From: TMED14 sp964475135
GTDB lineage: Bacteria; Bacteroidota; Bacteroidia; Flavobacteriales; Schleiferiaceae
Assembly (NCBI GenBank): GCA_964475135.1
Contig: CAYYWL010000019.1
Location: forward strand, 1-29,267
Length of the DNA: 29,267 nucleotides
Direction: 5' to 3'
Numbering within the stretch: position 1 is the stretch's first letter; each line of letters starts with the position of its first letter. The position numbers and the translations under genes are program-made. The notes beneath the pieces are model-generated. The model ran no database searches. It had not been told where the DNA came from and saw only the letters and a program-made list of their open reading frames with translations. Below are positions 1 to 8,322 of the stretch, in pieces.

Positions 1-2
1 TT

Positions 3-977
3 TTTTTGGTCGGACTCTTCGCGTCCTACCTCAGTTTGGGGGCGCTCCTGCGCGTGGCGGTCGTTCAGGCAGGTCGGCGTCGGTTTCGGCGCGGAATCGG
101 ACTCGTCGGCGTCCACGGCCTCGGCGCTTCGCCCATGTGGGACCTCATTGCCCGCGAATTGGCCGAACGCCCTGACTACGGCTACCGCTGGTTGGGGACC
201 GTGGAATCCCTCGACGGAGTTGATTCGGATGCCGCCGAACTGTGGTTGACTCCGGACCGCGTGCTTGCCGCCCTTGATGCGGCCGAAACCCGCGGACTTC
301 GACTTCGTGTGGTGCCGGACCTTGCCGCCTTGCCTGCATCGCGCACCCAGTGGTCGGCCCTGGGCAACGTGCTGCTGCTGGACTGGCGCCGTGAGCCCTT
401 AGCCACGGGCTGGGCGCCCACGGTGAAGCGAGCTATGGATGTTCTGGGTTCTGCTACCGCTCTGGTGCTGCTCGCGCCCCTGTTGGCCGGAATTGCCCTC
501 TGGATACGGTTGCGCAGCCGAGGCCCCGTGCTGTTTGCGCAGGAGCGCTACGGGTACAAGGGTGAGCCCTTCACGATTTGGAAGTTTCGCAGCATGGATT
601 CCCATGCCAACCCTGACCTTCAGGCGGTTCCAGGCGACGCGCGGGTGCAGCACCCTTGGTTGCGTGCGAGCCACCTCGACGAGCTGCCCCAACTCTGGAA
701 CGTGCTTCGCGGCGACATGAGCCTCGTCGGACCGCGCCCCCACATGGAAAGCGACACGCAGCGCTACGCGGACGCGGTTCGGGGTTACGGAATCCGCCAT
801 TGGGTGCGCCCCGGAATCACCGGGCTGGCCCAAGCCCGCGGGCTGCACGGCCACACCGACGAAGCCTCAATGGCTGAGCGCGTCAAAGCCGACGTCTACT
901 ACGTCGAGCACTGGTCGGTGGTACTCGACCTCAAAATTATGCTGGCTACGCTGCTTCGGGCGCGGGGTTGGGTGTGA
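3..977 (+). CDS. Undecaprenyl-phosphate sugar transferase, 5' partial
   Basis: The frame is open to the window edge, so this is the C-terminal part (about 325 residues) of a bacterial sugar transferase of the WcaJ/WbaP/PglC type. These enzymes usually run to about 460 residues when they carry the N-terminal membrane region. The family transfers a sugar-1-phosphate from a nucleotide sugar to undecaprenyl phosphate at the inner membrane, starting synthesis of an exopolysaccharide or O-antigen repeat unit. Visible motifs are the KRAMD entry to a hydrophobic re-entrant segment (VLGSATALVLLAPLLAG), then FRSM, LDELPQLWNVLRGDMSLVGP and RPGITGLAQ. The catalytic Asp-Glu pair of LDELPQ is present. A TTG at position 6 could be read as a start but lies inside the expected membrane region, so I treat the gene as truncated by the window. 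The sugar specificity cannot be read. The two-domain glycosyltransferase nearby on the other strand fits a polysaccharide locus. Confidence 0.93.
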   Translation, partial: FLVGLFASYLSLGALLRVAVVQAGRRRFRRGIGLVGVHGLGASPMWDLIARELAERPDYGYRWLGTVESLDGVDSDAAELWLTPDRVLAALDAAETRGLRLRVVPDLAALPASRTQWSALGNVLLLDWRREPLATGWAPTVKRAMDVLGSATALVLLAPLLAGIALWIRLRSRGPVLFAQERYGYKGEPFTIWKFRSMDSHANPDLQAVPGDARVQHPWLRASHLDELPQLWNVLRGDMSLVGPRPHMESDTQRYADAVRGYGIRHWVRPGITGLAQARGLHGHTDEASMAERVKADVYYVEHWSVVLDLKIMLATLLRARGWV

Positions 978-1002
978 GCCTGCCTTACTACGATGGTAGT
1001 GC

Positions 1003-2337
1003 CTAGTGCTTCAGAATTTTGAAGTGCTGAACAGCACCGTTAATTGCAACGTCGATGAGGTACATTCCAGATGGAATCGCAGACAATTCAATAGTTGTGG
1101 TACCGTCAACCACCCGTATGAGTTGCCCACTGGCAGTACGCAGCAGGATTTTGTAGGGTGTGTCTGATGGAAGTCCGTCAATGTGAACGAGATCTTTTGC
1201 CGGGTTAGGTCGCAGCACTAGTGAAAGCTGACTTGACTCGTTTACACCAATACCGTTGAGTTCAAGGAATGTGCATGTGGTATTGGTTCCGCACGAATCA
1301 CTCACGGTGAGGCATGCTTGGTACAGACCTGAATTGGTGTAGGTGTGTATCGGATTAGGCAAAGCGGCACTGTATCCATCCCCAAAGTCCCAAGCGTAAC
1401 TGGTAGCGGCCTGATTTAGGCTGGTGAATTGAACCGTTAATCCGGTATTTGTGTGATTCCAGGCCGAAGAAAGGGTATCACACAAACTTATCGTGTCGCA
1501 CATTGTAGCTGTGCCGCATGAATCAGTTACCGTGTGGCACACGTAGTAACTGCCATGTAGGGCATACGTATGGTTTGGATTGGCTAATGTTGACATGTAT
1601 CCGTCACCAAAATCCCACATGTGCGTGGTTCCTGCGCTTAAATTGGGCGCAGAAGAAAAGCTTAACTGCAGAGAAGAAACTTTGGTGTGGTTGAATTGTG
1701 GCGAACCTTGTACACAACTGTAGTACACGATGAGCTTGGGACGTTTATTGGGATCGGGGTGGTCGCCAGATGAGCATACCACGGACCGATAGGCAACCTC
1801 TGTATTGAGTTTCATGCCGAATCCATGATTGACACCCGACAAAAGGTGGTCGTTTACAATTGGCGTTACGTCAATCACATAATCTTGGGTATTACTCACA
1901 GATTGCGGAACGCTAACCGTGTTTACGCTGCTCAAAGAAGGCTGATTGGACCAGTTTACGGTGCTCGGCGTCCAAGCGGAAGACACATTGTAAACCGTAA
2001 AGTCGTTTTGACCCGTATGAATTCCGCCGTGAGAAGTAGAAATCGTGTTGCAGTACCAAAAAAGTTTGGCGCTGTCAATGGTGCTGACCGGAATGCTCGA
2101 GTAGTCGAACTTCATGAAAAACCTCTTGGTTGAGGGTGTGCCCCCAGCAGTCCATTTTGAAATCGTTGCGTCTTCGTGGGTGCTGTAGTTTGTGGTCGGA
2201 AACACGTCGACGATCATCGCGTCTTGGTTGGTTCCAGGGCCTGGTCGGAGCACCACCGCAGTAGTCTGGGCATTGAGGTTCTGACTGCAGAGCCAGGAGT
2301 TCAAAATGATGAATGCTAGAATTTTAGTGCGGATCAT
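1003..2337 (-). CDS. Secreted DNRLRE/PKD protein with T9SS-type C-terminal sorting domain
   Basis: The 444-residue product begins with a signal peptide (about residues 1-23, MIRTKILAFIILNSWLCSQ then NLNA). A DNRLRE-like beta-rich domain follows (about 30-205; FFMKFDYSSIP and VIDVTPIVNDHL are typical). Two consecutive PKD domains come next, each with WDFGDG (residues 241-246 and 316-321). The C-terminal tail (about 370-444, with RPNPAKD, LPSDTPYKILL and IPSGMYLIDV) resembles a type A sorting domain of the type IX secretion system. The two PKD units share WDFGDGY, NP.HTY and V.DSCGT at a 75-residue spacing, so they look like a tandem duplication. Family knowledge suggests a cell-surface or secreted adhesive protein; the ligand is unknown. 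The gene is visibly AT-richer than its neighbours. It is convergent with the sugar transferase, with only 25 bp between stops. A TACATTCA motif lies 17 nt upstream of the ATG. Confidence 0.9.
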   Translation of the reverse strand: MIRTKILAFIILNSWLCSQNLNAQTTAVVLRPGPGTNQDAMIVDVFPTTNYSTHEDATISKWTAGGTPSTKRFFMKFDYSSIPVSTIDSAKLFWYCNTISTSHGGIHTGQNDFTVYNVSSAWTPSTVNWSNQPSLSSVNTVSVPQSVSNTQDYVIDVTPIVNDHLLSGVNHGFGMKLNTEVAYRSVVCSSGDHPDPNKRPKLIVYYSCVQGSPQFNHTKVSSLQLSFSSAPNLSAGTTHMWDFGDGYMSTLANPNHTYALHGSYYVCHTVTDSCGTATMCDTISLCDTLSSAWNHTNTGLTVQFTSLNQAATSYAWDFGDGYSAALPNPIHTYTNSGLYQACLTVSDSCGTNTTCTFLELNGIGVNESSQLSLVLRPNPAKDLVHIDGLPSDTPYKILLRTASGQLIRVVDGTTTIELSAIPSGMYLIDVAINGAVQHFKILKH

Positions 2338-2372
2338 GCCGTGCTATTTTGCGGTGAATGTACAATTAATTA

Positions 2373-4607
2373 TCAACCTGAAGTGACCATTTTGGACAGG
2401 TTGGCACATGCGAAATCGTACTGTTCCACAATCACGGCCCAACGGTAGCCGCGGTCAAGGGTCGCGCGGTGGTCGCGGATCAGGGTTGCTCGCTGATTCC
2501 AAGCGTGAGCGAGCTGCTCGCGGGCAGTTTCAGTGGTAAAATAGTGGGCCGAATCGCCCAAAATTCCGCGGTTGAAAGCATTGTCGTGGGCGGCAATCGC
2601 GCAGCCAGCGGCCATGGCTTGAAGAAGGCCGGGATTGGTTCCGCCCGCCGAATGCCCGTGGATGTAGAGCCCGCAGTGGGCGCGCAAGCTGTCGAGCAGG
2701 CCCGCGTCGAATTGGCCACCCAAAAGATGTACGTTGGGCAGCCCCTGCAGCGCTCGGCCCTCAGGGTTGTCGAATGGGCCAACTACCACCACGGGTGCCA
2801 CGGGGCTCAGCGCCTCGGCGGCCACTAGGACGTGGTTTTCAGGGACCAATCGAGCTATGATGAGCGCATAGCCACCGGGCTGGAGGCCCAGCAAGGGGTC
2901 GAGTTGGCCAACGAACTGAGGGTTGTCGACGCCGTACGCAATTTCGGCGATGGGCTTTGGGTACTGGGCCGCGTAACGCGCCATTTCGGGGTGGTCGGCG
3001 ACGAGCAGGTCTGCAGAACGAGCCGCAGTGCGCTCGGCCCACTTGAGGTAGCGCTGCACGGCGGGGCGGTACTTGCCGCGCATCCATTCCAGACCGTCGA
3101 GGTGCACGGCGAGCGGAGCGGTTCCGCGCAAGAATTTGAGGGCAAGCCAAGGGGCCGACGAGGTGGTCCCGAGGGTAAGGTGGACGTCGGGCCGCTGCCG
3201 GGCTGCGTCGCGAATGCTCAGTAGGTCGTAGATGAACTGGCCGGCGGAACCCATCCACGGCTCAGGATCCCGGTGGATTCGTCGGCGCACGCCCGGGTGC
3301 GACCACTCGGTGACGGGGTGGGTCGACGAGGTGGCTACATCGACGCGCCACCCGAGTGCTGACAGGCCTTGGGCGAGGTGGTCGACTAGTTCTTCGTATC
3401 CGCCGTAGCGGTTGGGGATTCCGCGTGAGCCCGTGATGCTGATGCGACCTCTCAATCCAGAGTAGATCTGTTCGAGCTGCTCGGCGGCCCGATCCCAGGT
3501 CAGTAGCGGAGCCCGGTCAGAGCCCAACTCGAGGTCGGCGTTCGCATCGGCGGCGCGCACGGCGGACTCCCAGGCTTCGAGTTCAAGGGGCGCCACATGG
3601 ACCTCGTCGCCCCACTCGGCGGCGCCCAAGACTCCGGGTGCAGCCACGACCTGGCATCCAGCGCGGCGCGCCTCGGCGACGGTGAGGCCGTAGGTTTCAC
3701 TCAGTGACGGAACCAGTACGCCCCGTGCTCCTGCGTAGGCCGCAGCTAAGGCAGCGGGTTCGAGGCGAGGAAGCCATTCGACATCGGCGCCCGCTGTGCG
3801 GGCCGCCCGAATCGCTTCGTGAAGTTGGTTGCGGTACCGGCCGTGGTTGGGTGCCGCGTCGCCGTACAGCCGCAAGGGTTCTGTGAACCCACGGCGGGCC
3901 ATAGCACTCCAAAGTTCGACTGCAAAAACTTGGTTTTTCAGACCTTCAATGCGGGCCGGAATCAGCCATCCGCGCCGAAGGTGGCCGTGGGGACGTGCAC
4001 TCAGTGGCAGGTGGTCGGCGCCCGGGGGGACGACGTGCACGCTGGCTCCGAGGCCCCAACGGCTGCGCAGCGTTGAAGCCTCTGCTTCGGTGGTCGCGAC
4101 CAGGGCGTCGGCGTGCCACGCGAGTTCCGCGCTCAATCGGTCGGGGCGAAGCACGGACCAGCCCGACCAACGGTCTTGGCCCCGCAGGGCCCGCACCGCG
4201 GCCTTGCCCACCTCGACCCATCCCTGAGGAACCTTGGCCGCCAACGGCGCCCGCTGCGCGTCGTAGGCGCGGTAGTCCACCAGCACGCTGCTCACCACCC
4301 AACGCATCCCCGGGTATGCACGGCGCGCCTGAAGGCAGGGAATCTGGTCAGCCCAACGGCCCAAATTGATCGAATGAAGCACGTCCCAGGGCTCGCGCGC
4401 AAGGAGCGCATGAATTTGCGCAACCTCGGTCACCACCTCAACGAGGTGGCCACGCTTGGACAAAGCCGCCNNNNNNNNNNNNNNNNNNNNNNNNNNNNNN
4501 NNNNNNNNNNNNNNNNNNNNNNNNNNNNNNNNNNNNNNNNNNNNNNNNNNNNNNNNNNNNNNNNNNNNNNCCCAGAGGCTTTTGCGGGCGAAAAAAAGCA
4601 GCTTCAC
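2373..4607 (-). CDS. Fused double glycosyltransferase (GT4-like plus DUF1972/rhamnosyltransferase-like), gap inside
   Basis: One frame of 744 codons holds two complete GT-B glycosyltransferases. Numbering includes 34 unknown residues from the N run at 4471-4570. Domain 1 (residues 1 to about 385) starts MKLLFFARKSLW, continues after the gap with RGHLVEVVTEV, and has a GT4 donor-site E-x7-E in ETYGLTVAE. Domain 2 starts at residue 388 with RISITGSRGIPNRYGGYEEL, the usual N terminus of free-standing DUF1972/rhamnosyltransferase-type enzymes, and ends with GHSAGGTNPGLLQAMAAGC. There is no stop or ATG at the junction. Start choice: GTG at 4607 is the only option, because an in-frame TAA lies two codons upstream. 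TACATTTA ends 4 nt before this GTG. The likely role is addition of two sugars to a lipid-linked polysaccharide on the cytoplasmic face. The gap probably hides fewer residues than 34, judging from GT4 N termini (inference). Confidence 0.88.
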   Translation of the reverse strand: MKLLFFARKSLWXXXXXXXXXXXXXXXXXXXXXXXXXXXXXXXXXXAALSKRGHLVEVVTEVAQIHALLAREPWDVLHSINLGRWADQIPCLQARRAYPGMRWVVSSVLVDYRAYDAQRAPLAAKVPQGWVEVGKAAVRALRGQDRWSGWSVLRPDRLSAELAWHADALVATTEAEASTLRSRWGLGASVHVVPPGADHLPLSARPHGHLRRGWLIPARIEGLKNQVFAVELWSAMARRGFTEPLRLYGDAAPNHGRYRNQLHEAIRAARTAGADVEWLPRLEPAALAAAYAGARGVLVPSLSETYGLTVAEARRAGCQVVAAPGVLGAAEWGDEVHVAPLELEAWESAVRAADANADLELGSDRAPLLTWDRAAEQLEQIYSGLRGRISITGSRGIPNRYGGYEELVDHLAQGLSALGWRVDVATSSTHPVTEWSHPGVRRRIHRDPEPWMGSAGQFIYDLLSIRDAARQRPDVHLTLGTTSSAPWLALKFLRGTAPLAVHLDGLEWMRGKYRPAVQRYLKWAERTAARSADLLVADHPEMARYAAQYPKPIAEIAYGVDNPQFVGQLDPLLGLQPGGYALIIARLVPENHVLVAAEALSPVAPVVVVGPFDNPEGRALQGLPNVHLLGGQFDAGLLDSLRAHCGLYIHGHSAGGTNPGLLQAMAAGCAIAAHDNAFNRGILGDSAHYFTTETAREQLAHAWNQRATLIRDHRATLDRGYRWAVIVEQYDFACANLSKMVTSG
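4471..4570. other. Assembly gap (100 N) inside the glycosyltransferase gene
   Basis: Exactly 100 N separate the first 12 codons of the glycosyltransferase gene from the rest. The length is a placeholder. The frame being kept across it is not evidence of the true length. The two flanks share no sequence. Confidence 0.99.
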
Positions 4608-4611
4608 GGGT

Positions 4612-4619
4612 TAAATGTA
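4612..4619 (-). promoter_or_regulatory. Putative -7 element of the glycosyltransferase gene (TACATTTA)
   Basis: On the minus strand TACATTTA ends 4 nt before the GTG start. It matches the Bacteroidetes -7 consensus TAnnTTTG except at the last base. If used, the mRNA would be leaderless or nearly so. Confidence 0.4.
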
Positions 4620-4633
4620 CTGCGGCCGCGGCG

Positions 4634-4641
4634 TACCTTCG
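4634..4641 (+). promoter_or_regulatory. Putative -7 element of the 4668/MATE unit (TACCTTCG)
   Basis: TACCTTCG lies 26 nt upstream of the ATG at 4668 and matches TAnnTTTG with C for the third T. I see no convincing -33 TTG at the usual distance. Confidence 0.4.
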
Positions 4642-4667
4642 GGGGGAACAACGAACTCCCCGCAGCC

Positions 4668-4904
4668 ATGGCCATCCCCAAGTTTCTCGTAGGCGACAAC
4701 ACCGACCACCCAGATAGCGTATTTCTCATTCACACCGAGTTTCCGCGCTTTGTCATGGACCTCGATACCGACGAAATTGAGTGGCTCGACGACGTCGACG
4801 GCGAGGACGAGGCCGACTTGACCGACGAAATGGCCAAGCTTCTTGGCGAGGCCCAGGCCTTCTACCAGCGCGAGGTTGACCGTTACGAGGACCTCGAAGA
4901 CTAA
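4668..4904 (+). CDS. Small acidic conserved protein of unknown function
   Basis: This 78-residue protein starts MAIPKFLVGDNTDHPDSVF, continues LIHTEFPRFVMDLDTDEIEWLDD and ends in a very acidic helical tail (AFYQREVDRYEDLED). It has no signal peptide or membrane segment. From memory, similar 70-80 residue proteins with the IHTEFPRF core occur in many Flavobacteriia, annotated only as hypothetical; I cannot name a function. The ATG at 4668 was chosen because homology-like sequence starts there. The frame stays open upstream through the gap, but that upstream part is antisense to the glycosyltransferase. The stop lies 6 nt before the MATE start, so the two are almost certainly co-transcribed. 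Confidence 0.8.
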   Translation: MAIPKFLVGDNTDHPDSVFLIHTEFPRFVMDLDTDEIEWLDDVDGEDEADLTDEMAKLLGEAQAFYQREVDRYEDLED

Positions 4905-4910
4905 ATCCCA

Positions 4911-6242
4911 ATGAGTTTCTGGAACCGACTTCAGTGGCGCCAAAACGCGCCGCTGGCACTTCCCGTGGTCGCCGGTCAGGTGGGCCATATCGCGGCGTCG
5001 GTTGCGGACTCGGTGATGGTGGGTCGGCTCGGAACCATTCCCTTAGCGGCCGTTTCACTGGCCAATAGTATCCTCTCGGTTCCTCTCGTATTCGGAATTG
5101 GAATGGCCTACGGCCTCACCCCCCTGGTCGCACACGCCCACGGCCAGCGCCGCCGAGCAAAGGGCCAGCAGCTCTTCAAAAATGCGGTAGCAGTGAACGT
5201 TGCGGCCGCGGTACTGATGACCATCATGGCCTATGCGATGGCTTGGGGCGCCGAGCAAACGGGCCAGGATCCGCGCGTCATCGACGCCTACCGCGACTAC
5301 TTTTTTATCGTGTCGCTGAGCTATGTGCCCTTCATGCTTTTTATGGCGGGCAAGCAGTACCTCGAGGGCTTAGGCGAAACCAAAATTCCCATGCGCCTCA
5401 GCATTGCGGGCAACAGCTTGAACATTGGACTTAATGCGCTGCTCATTTACGGATGGTTCGGATTCCCTGAGTGGGGCATGTTGGGCGCCGGCGTGGCGAC
5501 CTTGATTGCCCGCGTCGCGATGATGGCGGGCATGTACGTCGCGCTCTTTAGCCAAAAGAGGATCGATGCTGAGGTTTGGGCTGCCGCTCGCGTCACGCTT
5601 CACCGCGTGTGGGCGCTGCTCAAGCTGGGAGTTCCGACTGGATTTCAGTACATCTTTGAGGTTTCGGCGTTTGCGCTTTCGGCCTGGATTATCGGAACCT
5701 ACGGGGCCACCGCCCTCGCCGCCCACCAAGTGGCCATCAGCTTGGCGAGCATTAGCTACATGGCCGCCACGGGCCTCGGAGCCGCCGCCACCATTCGCAT
5801 CGGCCAGTACCTCGGGCAGCGCGACCACGGGTCGGCGCGCGAAGCAGCGACCAGCCTCTTCGGGCTGACGGTGCTCTTTATGACCTTTACGGGGCTGTTG
5901 TTCCTGTTCGGACGCAATCTTTTTCCATTTTTGTACACCGACGACACGGCGGTTGCGCGCCTTGCAGGTCAGCTCTTGATTGTGGCGACGCTCTTTCAAA
6001 TCTCTGACGGGATGCAGGCGACGGCGCTTGGTGCACTGCGCGGAATCCAGGACGTAAAAATGCCCACTGTATTCACGTTTGTGGCCTACTACGTCGTGGC
6101 GCTTCCGCTCGAGTGGATCATCGGTACCTTTTTTGACTTCGGAGCCGTCGGCGTCTGGTTCGCCTTGGCCGTAGGACTTACCCTTTCGGCCGGAGCCATG
6201 ACCTGGCGCTTTTACCGCCGGTTGGCGGTCATGGCGCGCTAA
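4911..6242 (+). CDS. MATE-family multidrug/Na+ efflux transporter
   Basis: The 443-residue protein has the size and about 12 hydrophobic segments of a MATE (NorM-type) exporter. These inner-membrane antiporters expel cationic drugs or metabolites using a Na+ or H+ gradient. Typical sequence includes LALPVVAGQVGHIAASVADS followed by VMVGRLGTIPLAAVSLANS at the N terminus, the matching start of the second half (LKLGVPTGFQYIFEVSAFAL then GTYGATALAAHQVAISLAS), and FQISDGMQATALGALRG near the C terminus. The internal two-fold repeat fits the family. The gene follows the small acidic protein by 6 nt and is convergent with the response regulator, with only 11 bp between stops. No local regulator is seen. 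The substrate cannot be inferred. Confidence 0.95.
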   Translation: MSFWNRLQWRQNAPLALPVVAGQVGHIAASVADSVMVGRLGTIPLAAVSLANSILSVPLVFGIGMAYGLTPLVAHAHGQRRRAKGQQLFKNAVAVNVAAAVLMTIMAYAMAWGAEQTGQDPRVIDAYRDYFFIVSLSYVPFMLFMAGKQYLEGLGETKIPMRLSIAGNSLNIGLNALLIYGWFGFPEWGMLGAGVATLIARVAMMAGMYVALFSQKRIDAEVWAAARVTLHRVWALLKLGVPTGFQYIFEVSAFALSAWIIGTYGATALAAHQVAISLASISYMAATGLGAAATIRIGQYLGQRDHGSAREAATSLFGLTVLFMTFTGLLFLFGRNLFPFLYTDDTAVARLAGQLLIVATLFQISDGMQATALGALRGIQDVKMPTVFTFVAYYVVALPLEWIIGTFFDFGAVGVWFALAVGLTLSAGAMTWRFYRRLAVMAR

Positions 6243-6253
6243 AAACTAAGAAT

Positions 6254-7399
6254 TTACGCGTAGCGTTCCGCGTCGGCTCCGCTGATCGGGCTGCCGCCAA
6301 GGATGTGCAGGCGCTCGACCACGTTGCGAAGCTGGCGCACGTTACCAGTCCAGTCCATTTGCTGCAGGTGTGCCATGGCCTCGGGCGTCATGTGCTTGGC
6401 GGAACCGTCCAGCATTCCGAGAAAGTGCTCCACGAGCAACGGAATGTCGTCGCGGCGGTCGTTCAGCGGCGGAACCTCAATCACAATCACACTCAAGCGG
6501 TGGTACAAATCTTCGCGGAACCGCCCCGCGGCGATCTCTGCCTTGAGGTCTTTGTTGGTCGCCGCAAGAACGCGCACGTTCACCGAGATGGACTTGCCGC
6601 TCCCCACCGGAGTAATGCAGTTTTCTTGAAGGGCGCGCAGCACTTTGGCCTGTGCCGAAAGGCTCATGTCGCCGATTTCGTCGAGAAATAGGGTTCCGCC
6701 GTCGGCCAACTCAAACTGACCTTTGCGGTCCTTAATCGCGCTGGTGAACGAGCCTTTGGTGTGGCCAAAAAGCTCGGATTCAATAAGTTCAGACGGAATC
6801 GCCGCGCAGTTTACCTCAATGAAGGCCTGGCGCGAGCGTGCCGAGAGCTGGTGAATTTGGTTGGCTACGATCTCTTTACCGCTGCCGTTGGGCCCGGTGA
6901 TCAGCACGCGGGCGTCGGTCGGAGCCACTTTTTCGACTACTTCACGCACCTGCTCGAGGGCCGCGGATTCGCCGACCATGTCGAACTTCTTGTCGACCTT
7001 TTTGCGCAAACGCTGGTTTTCGGCCACCAACTTTTTGCGGTCCAGAGCCTGGCGAATGGTGGTGATCAGGCGGTTGAGGTCGGGGGGCTTGGCGATGTAG
7101 TCATAGGCTCCGCTGCGGATGCAGCCCACGGCCGTGTCCAAGTCGCCGTGGCCGCTGATCATCACAAACGGCGTATCGGCATACAACTTCATCGCGTGGG
7201 CCAGCACCTCAAGCCCGTCGCGCTTGGGCATCTTGATGTCGCAGAGCACGAGGTCGTAGCTCGACGCGTCCAGCGCGGCGATGGCTTGGTCTCCGTCTTC
7301 GGCCTCGTCAATGGCGTGCTTGGGGTCCTCGTTCAAGAGGATGTTTCGCAGTACGTTGCGAATTGCTTTTTCGTCTTCTACCAGAAGTATGCGCGCCAT
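6254..7399 (-). CDS. Sigma-54-type response regulator (REC-AAA+) without DNA-binding domain
   Basis: The 381-residue protein has an N-terminal receiver domain (ILLVEDE; phospho-acceptor D54 in LVLCDIKMPKRDG; conserved Lys in YIAKPPD). An AAA+ domain of bacterial enhancer-binding proteins follows, with Walker A GPNGSGKE, Walker B GGTLFLDEIGDMS and arginine-finger region FREDLYHRLSVI. NtrC proteins normally continue into a Fis-like helix-turn-helix; this one stops at NVVERLHILGGSPISGADAERYA. The sigma-54 contact loop, normally GAFTGA, reads GSFTSA (residues 216-221). From memory, similar short regulators of about 385 residues occur in Flavobacteriia. No histidine kinase is present here. The start overlaps the end of the Ppx/GppA gene by 22 nt. 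It is the last gene of the fbp-to-regulator block. Whether it activates sigma-54 transcription is open. Confidence 0.92.
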   Translation of the reverse strand: MARILLVEDEKAIRNVLRNILLNEDPKHAIDEAEDGDQAIAALDASSYDLVLCDIKMPKRDGLEVLAHAMKLYADTPFVMISGHGDLDTAVGCIRSGAYDYIAKPPDLNRLITTIRQALDRKKLVAENQRLRKKVDKKFDMVGESAALEQVREVVEKVAPTDARVLITGPNGSGKEIVANQIHQLSARSRQAFIEVNCAAIPSELIESELFGHTKGSFTSAIKDRKGQFELADGGTLFLDEIGDMSLSAQAKVLRALQENCITPVGSGKSISVNVRVLAATNKDLKAEIAAGRFREDLYHRLSVIVIEVPPLNDRRDDIPLLVEHFLGMLDGSAKHMTPEAMAHLQQMDWTGNVRQLRNVVERLHILGGSPISGADAERYA

Positions 7400-8322
7400 G
7401 GGGTCTTGGGGTCTTGTATACTGCTCCAGACACCCTCTTTGAGGGCGAAACCGCTAAGGAGCATGCGGCGTGCATTAAGTCGGGCCAGAACAAGGTCGAT
7501 TTGCCGCGCACTGAGGTGCAGCGTTTCGGCCCGCATAGCGAGCATGCCAGCCATCAAAATTCGTGCCTCGGTGGTGGCGGATTGCACGGCGTCCGATGTG
7601 GCGCGCCACGCGTTCAAATCGAATTCCGCCCGGGATTGCCCCAGTTCGAGCTCGGGGCGGCCCACTCGGTGGGCCATCACGTTGTAAAGGGTGTCGAACG
7701 AACCGCTTGATCCCAGCAGAATGCGGCACGGATTCGCCGCGAGCGCATCCCAAAGGGGCGTGAGTTCGCGGTCGAGGTGGGCGTCGATTTCAATCCATTG
7801 CGCGGCTGTAGGCGGGTCGCTCGGCAGAAACTGCTCAAAGAGGCGGGTCACGCCGAGGGTGAAGCTCTCGGCCCAGACGTTGCGGCCGGTCTCGCGAATG
7901 ATGAACTCGGTGCTTCCGCCCCCGATGTCCATGATGAGGTGGCGCTCGCTGAGCTCGGGCCACGCTTGGGCCACGCCTTCGGCGATGAATGCGGCCTCTT
8001 GGTCTCCGTCGATAATGTTGATGGGTTGGCCGGTCTCGCGCTCGATGCGCGCTGCGAGTTCGGCTCCGTTGGACGTCGTCCGCATGGCAGAGGTCGCAAA
8101 CGCAAAGCTGCGCGACGCGCCGTAGCTGCGTGCGCTAGTCAAATGCTGCGCGATGGCCGCGACGGCGCGGTCGGCCGCTTCAGGGGTGATGACCCCGTCG
8201 CGAAGTCCGCCGGCCCCAAGGCGCACCGGAATTTTATCGCTGAACACGAGGGCGCCGTCGGCGTTCCGCACCAAAAGATTAAAGGTGTTGGTGCCTAAGT
8301 CGAGAATGGCGGTGGCGCTCAC
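7378..8322 (-). CDS. Ppx/GppA-family phosphatase (exopolyphosphatase or pppGpp phosphatase)
   Basis: The 314-residue protein has the ASKHA-fold phosphate-binding motifs of the Ppx/GppA family: DLGTNTF (8-14), ATSAMRTT, the catalytic Glu in IDGDQEAAFIAEGV (E109) and DIGGGSTEF (132-140). At this length it is the short two-domain form common in Bacteroidetes, without the C-terminal HD-like extension of E. coli Ppx. It should hydrolyse inorganic polyphosphate or convert pppGpp to ppGpp in the cytoplasm; sequence alone does not separate these. The GTG start overlaps the MscS stop as GTGA, and the 3' end overlaps the response regulator start by 22 nt. Both point to translational coupling. Neither overlap leaves room for an alternative start further upstream. 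Confidence 0.93.
   Translation of the reverse strand: MSATAILDLGTNTFNLLVRNADGALVFSDKIPVRLGAGGLRDGVITPEAADRAVAAIAQHLTSARSYGASRSFAFATSAMRTTSNGAELAARIERETGQPINIIDGDQEAAFIAEGVAQAWPELSERHLIMDIGGGSTEFIIRETGRNVWAESFTLGVTRLFEQFLPSDPPTAAQWIEIDAHLDRELTPLWDALAANPCRILLGSSGSFDTLYNVMAHRVGRPELELGQSRAEFDLNAWRATSDAVQSATTEARILMAGMLAMRAETLHLSARQIDLVLARLNARRMLLSGFALKEGVWSSIQDPKTPWRAYFW

Noticed and set aside
987..1000. Small hairpin ACTAC-GATG-GTAGT between the convergent sugar transferase and PKD genes
   Set aside because: The stem is only 5 bp and no T run follows on either strand; it is too weak to call a terminator.
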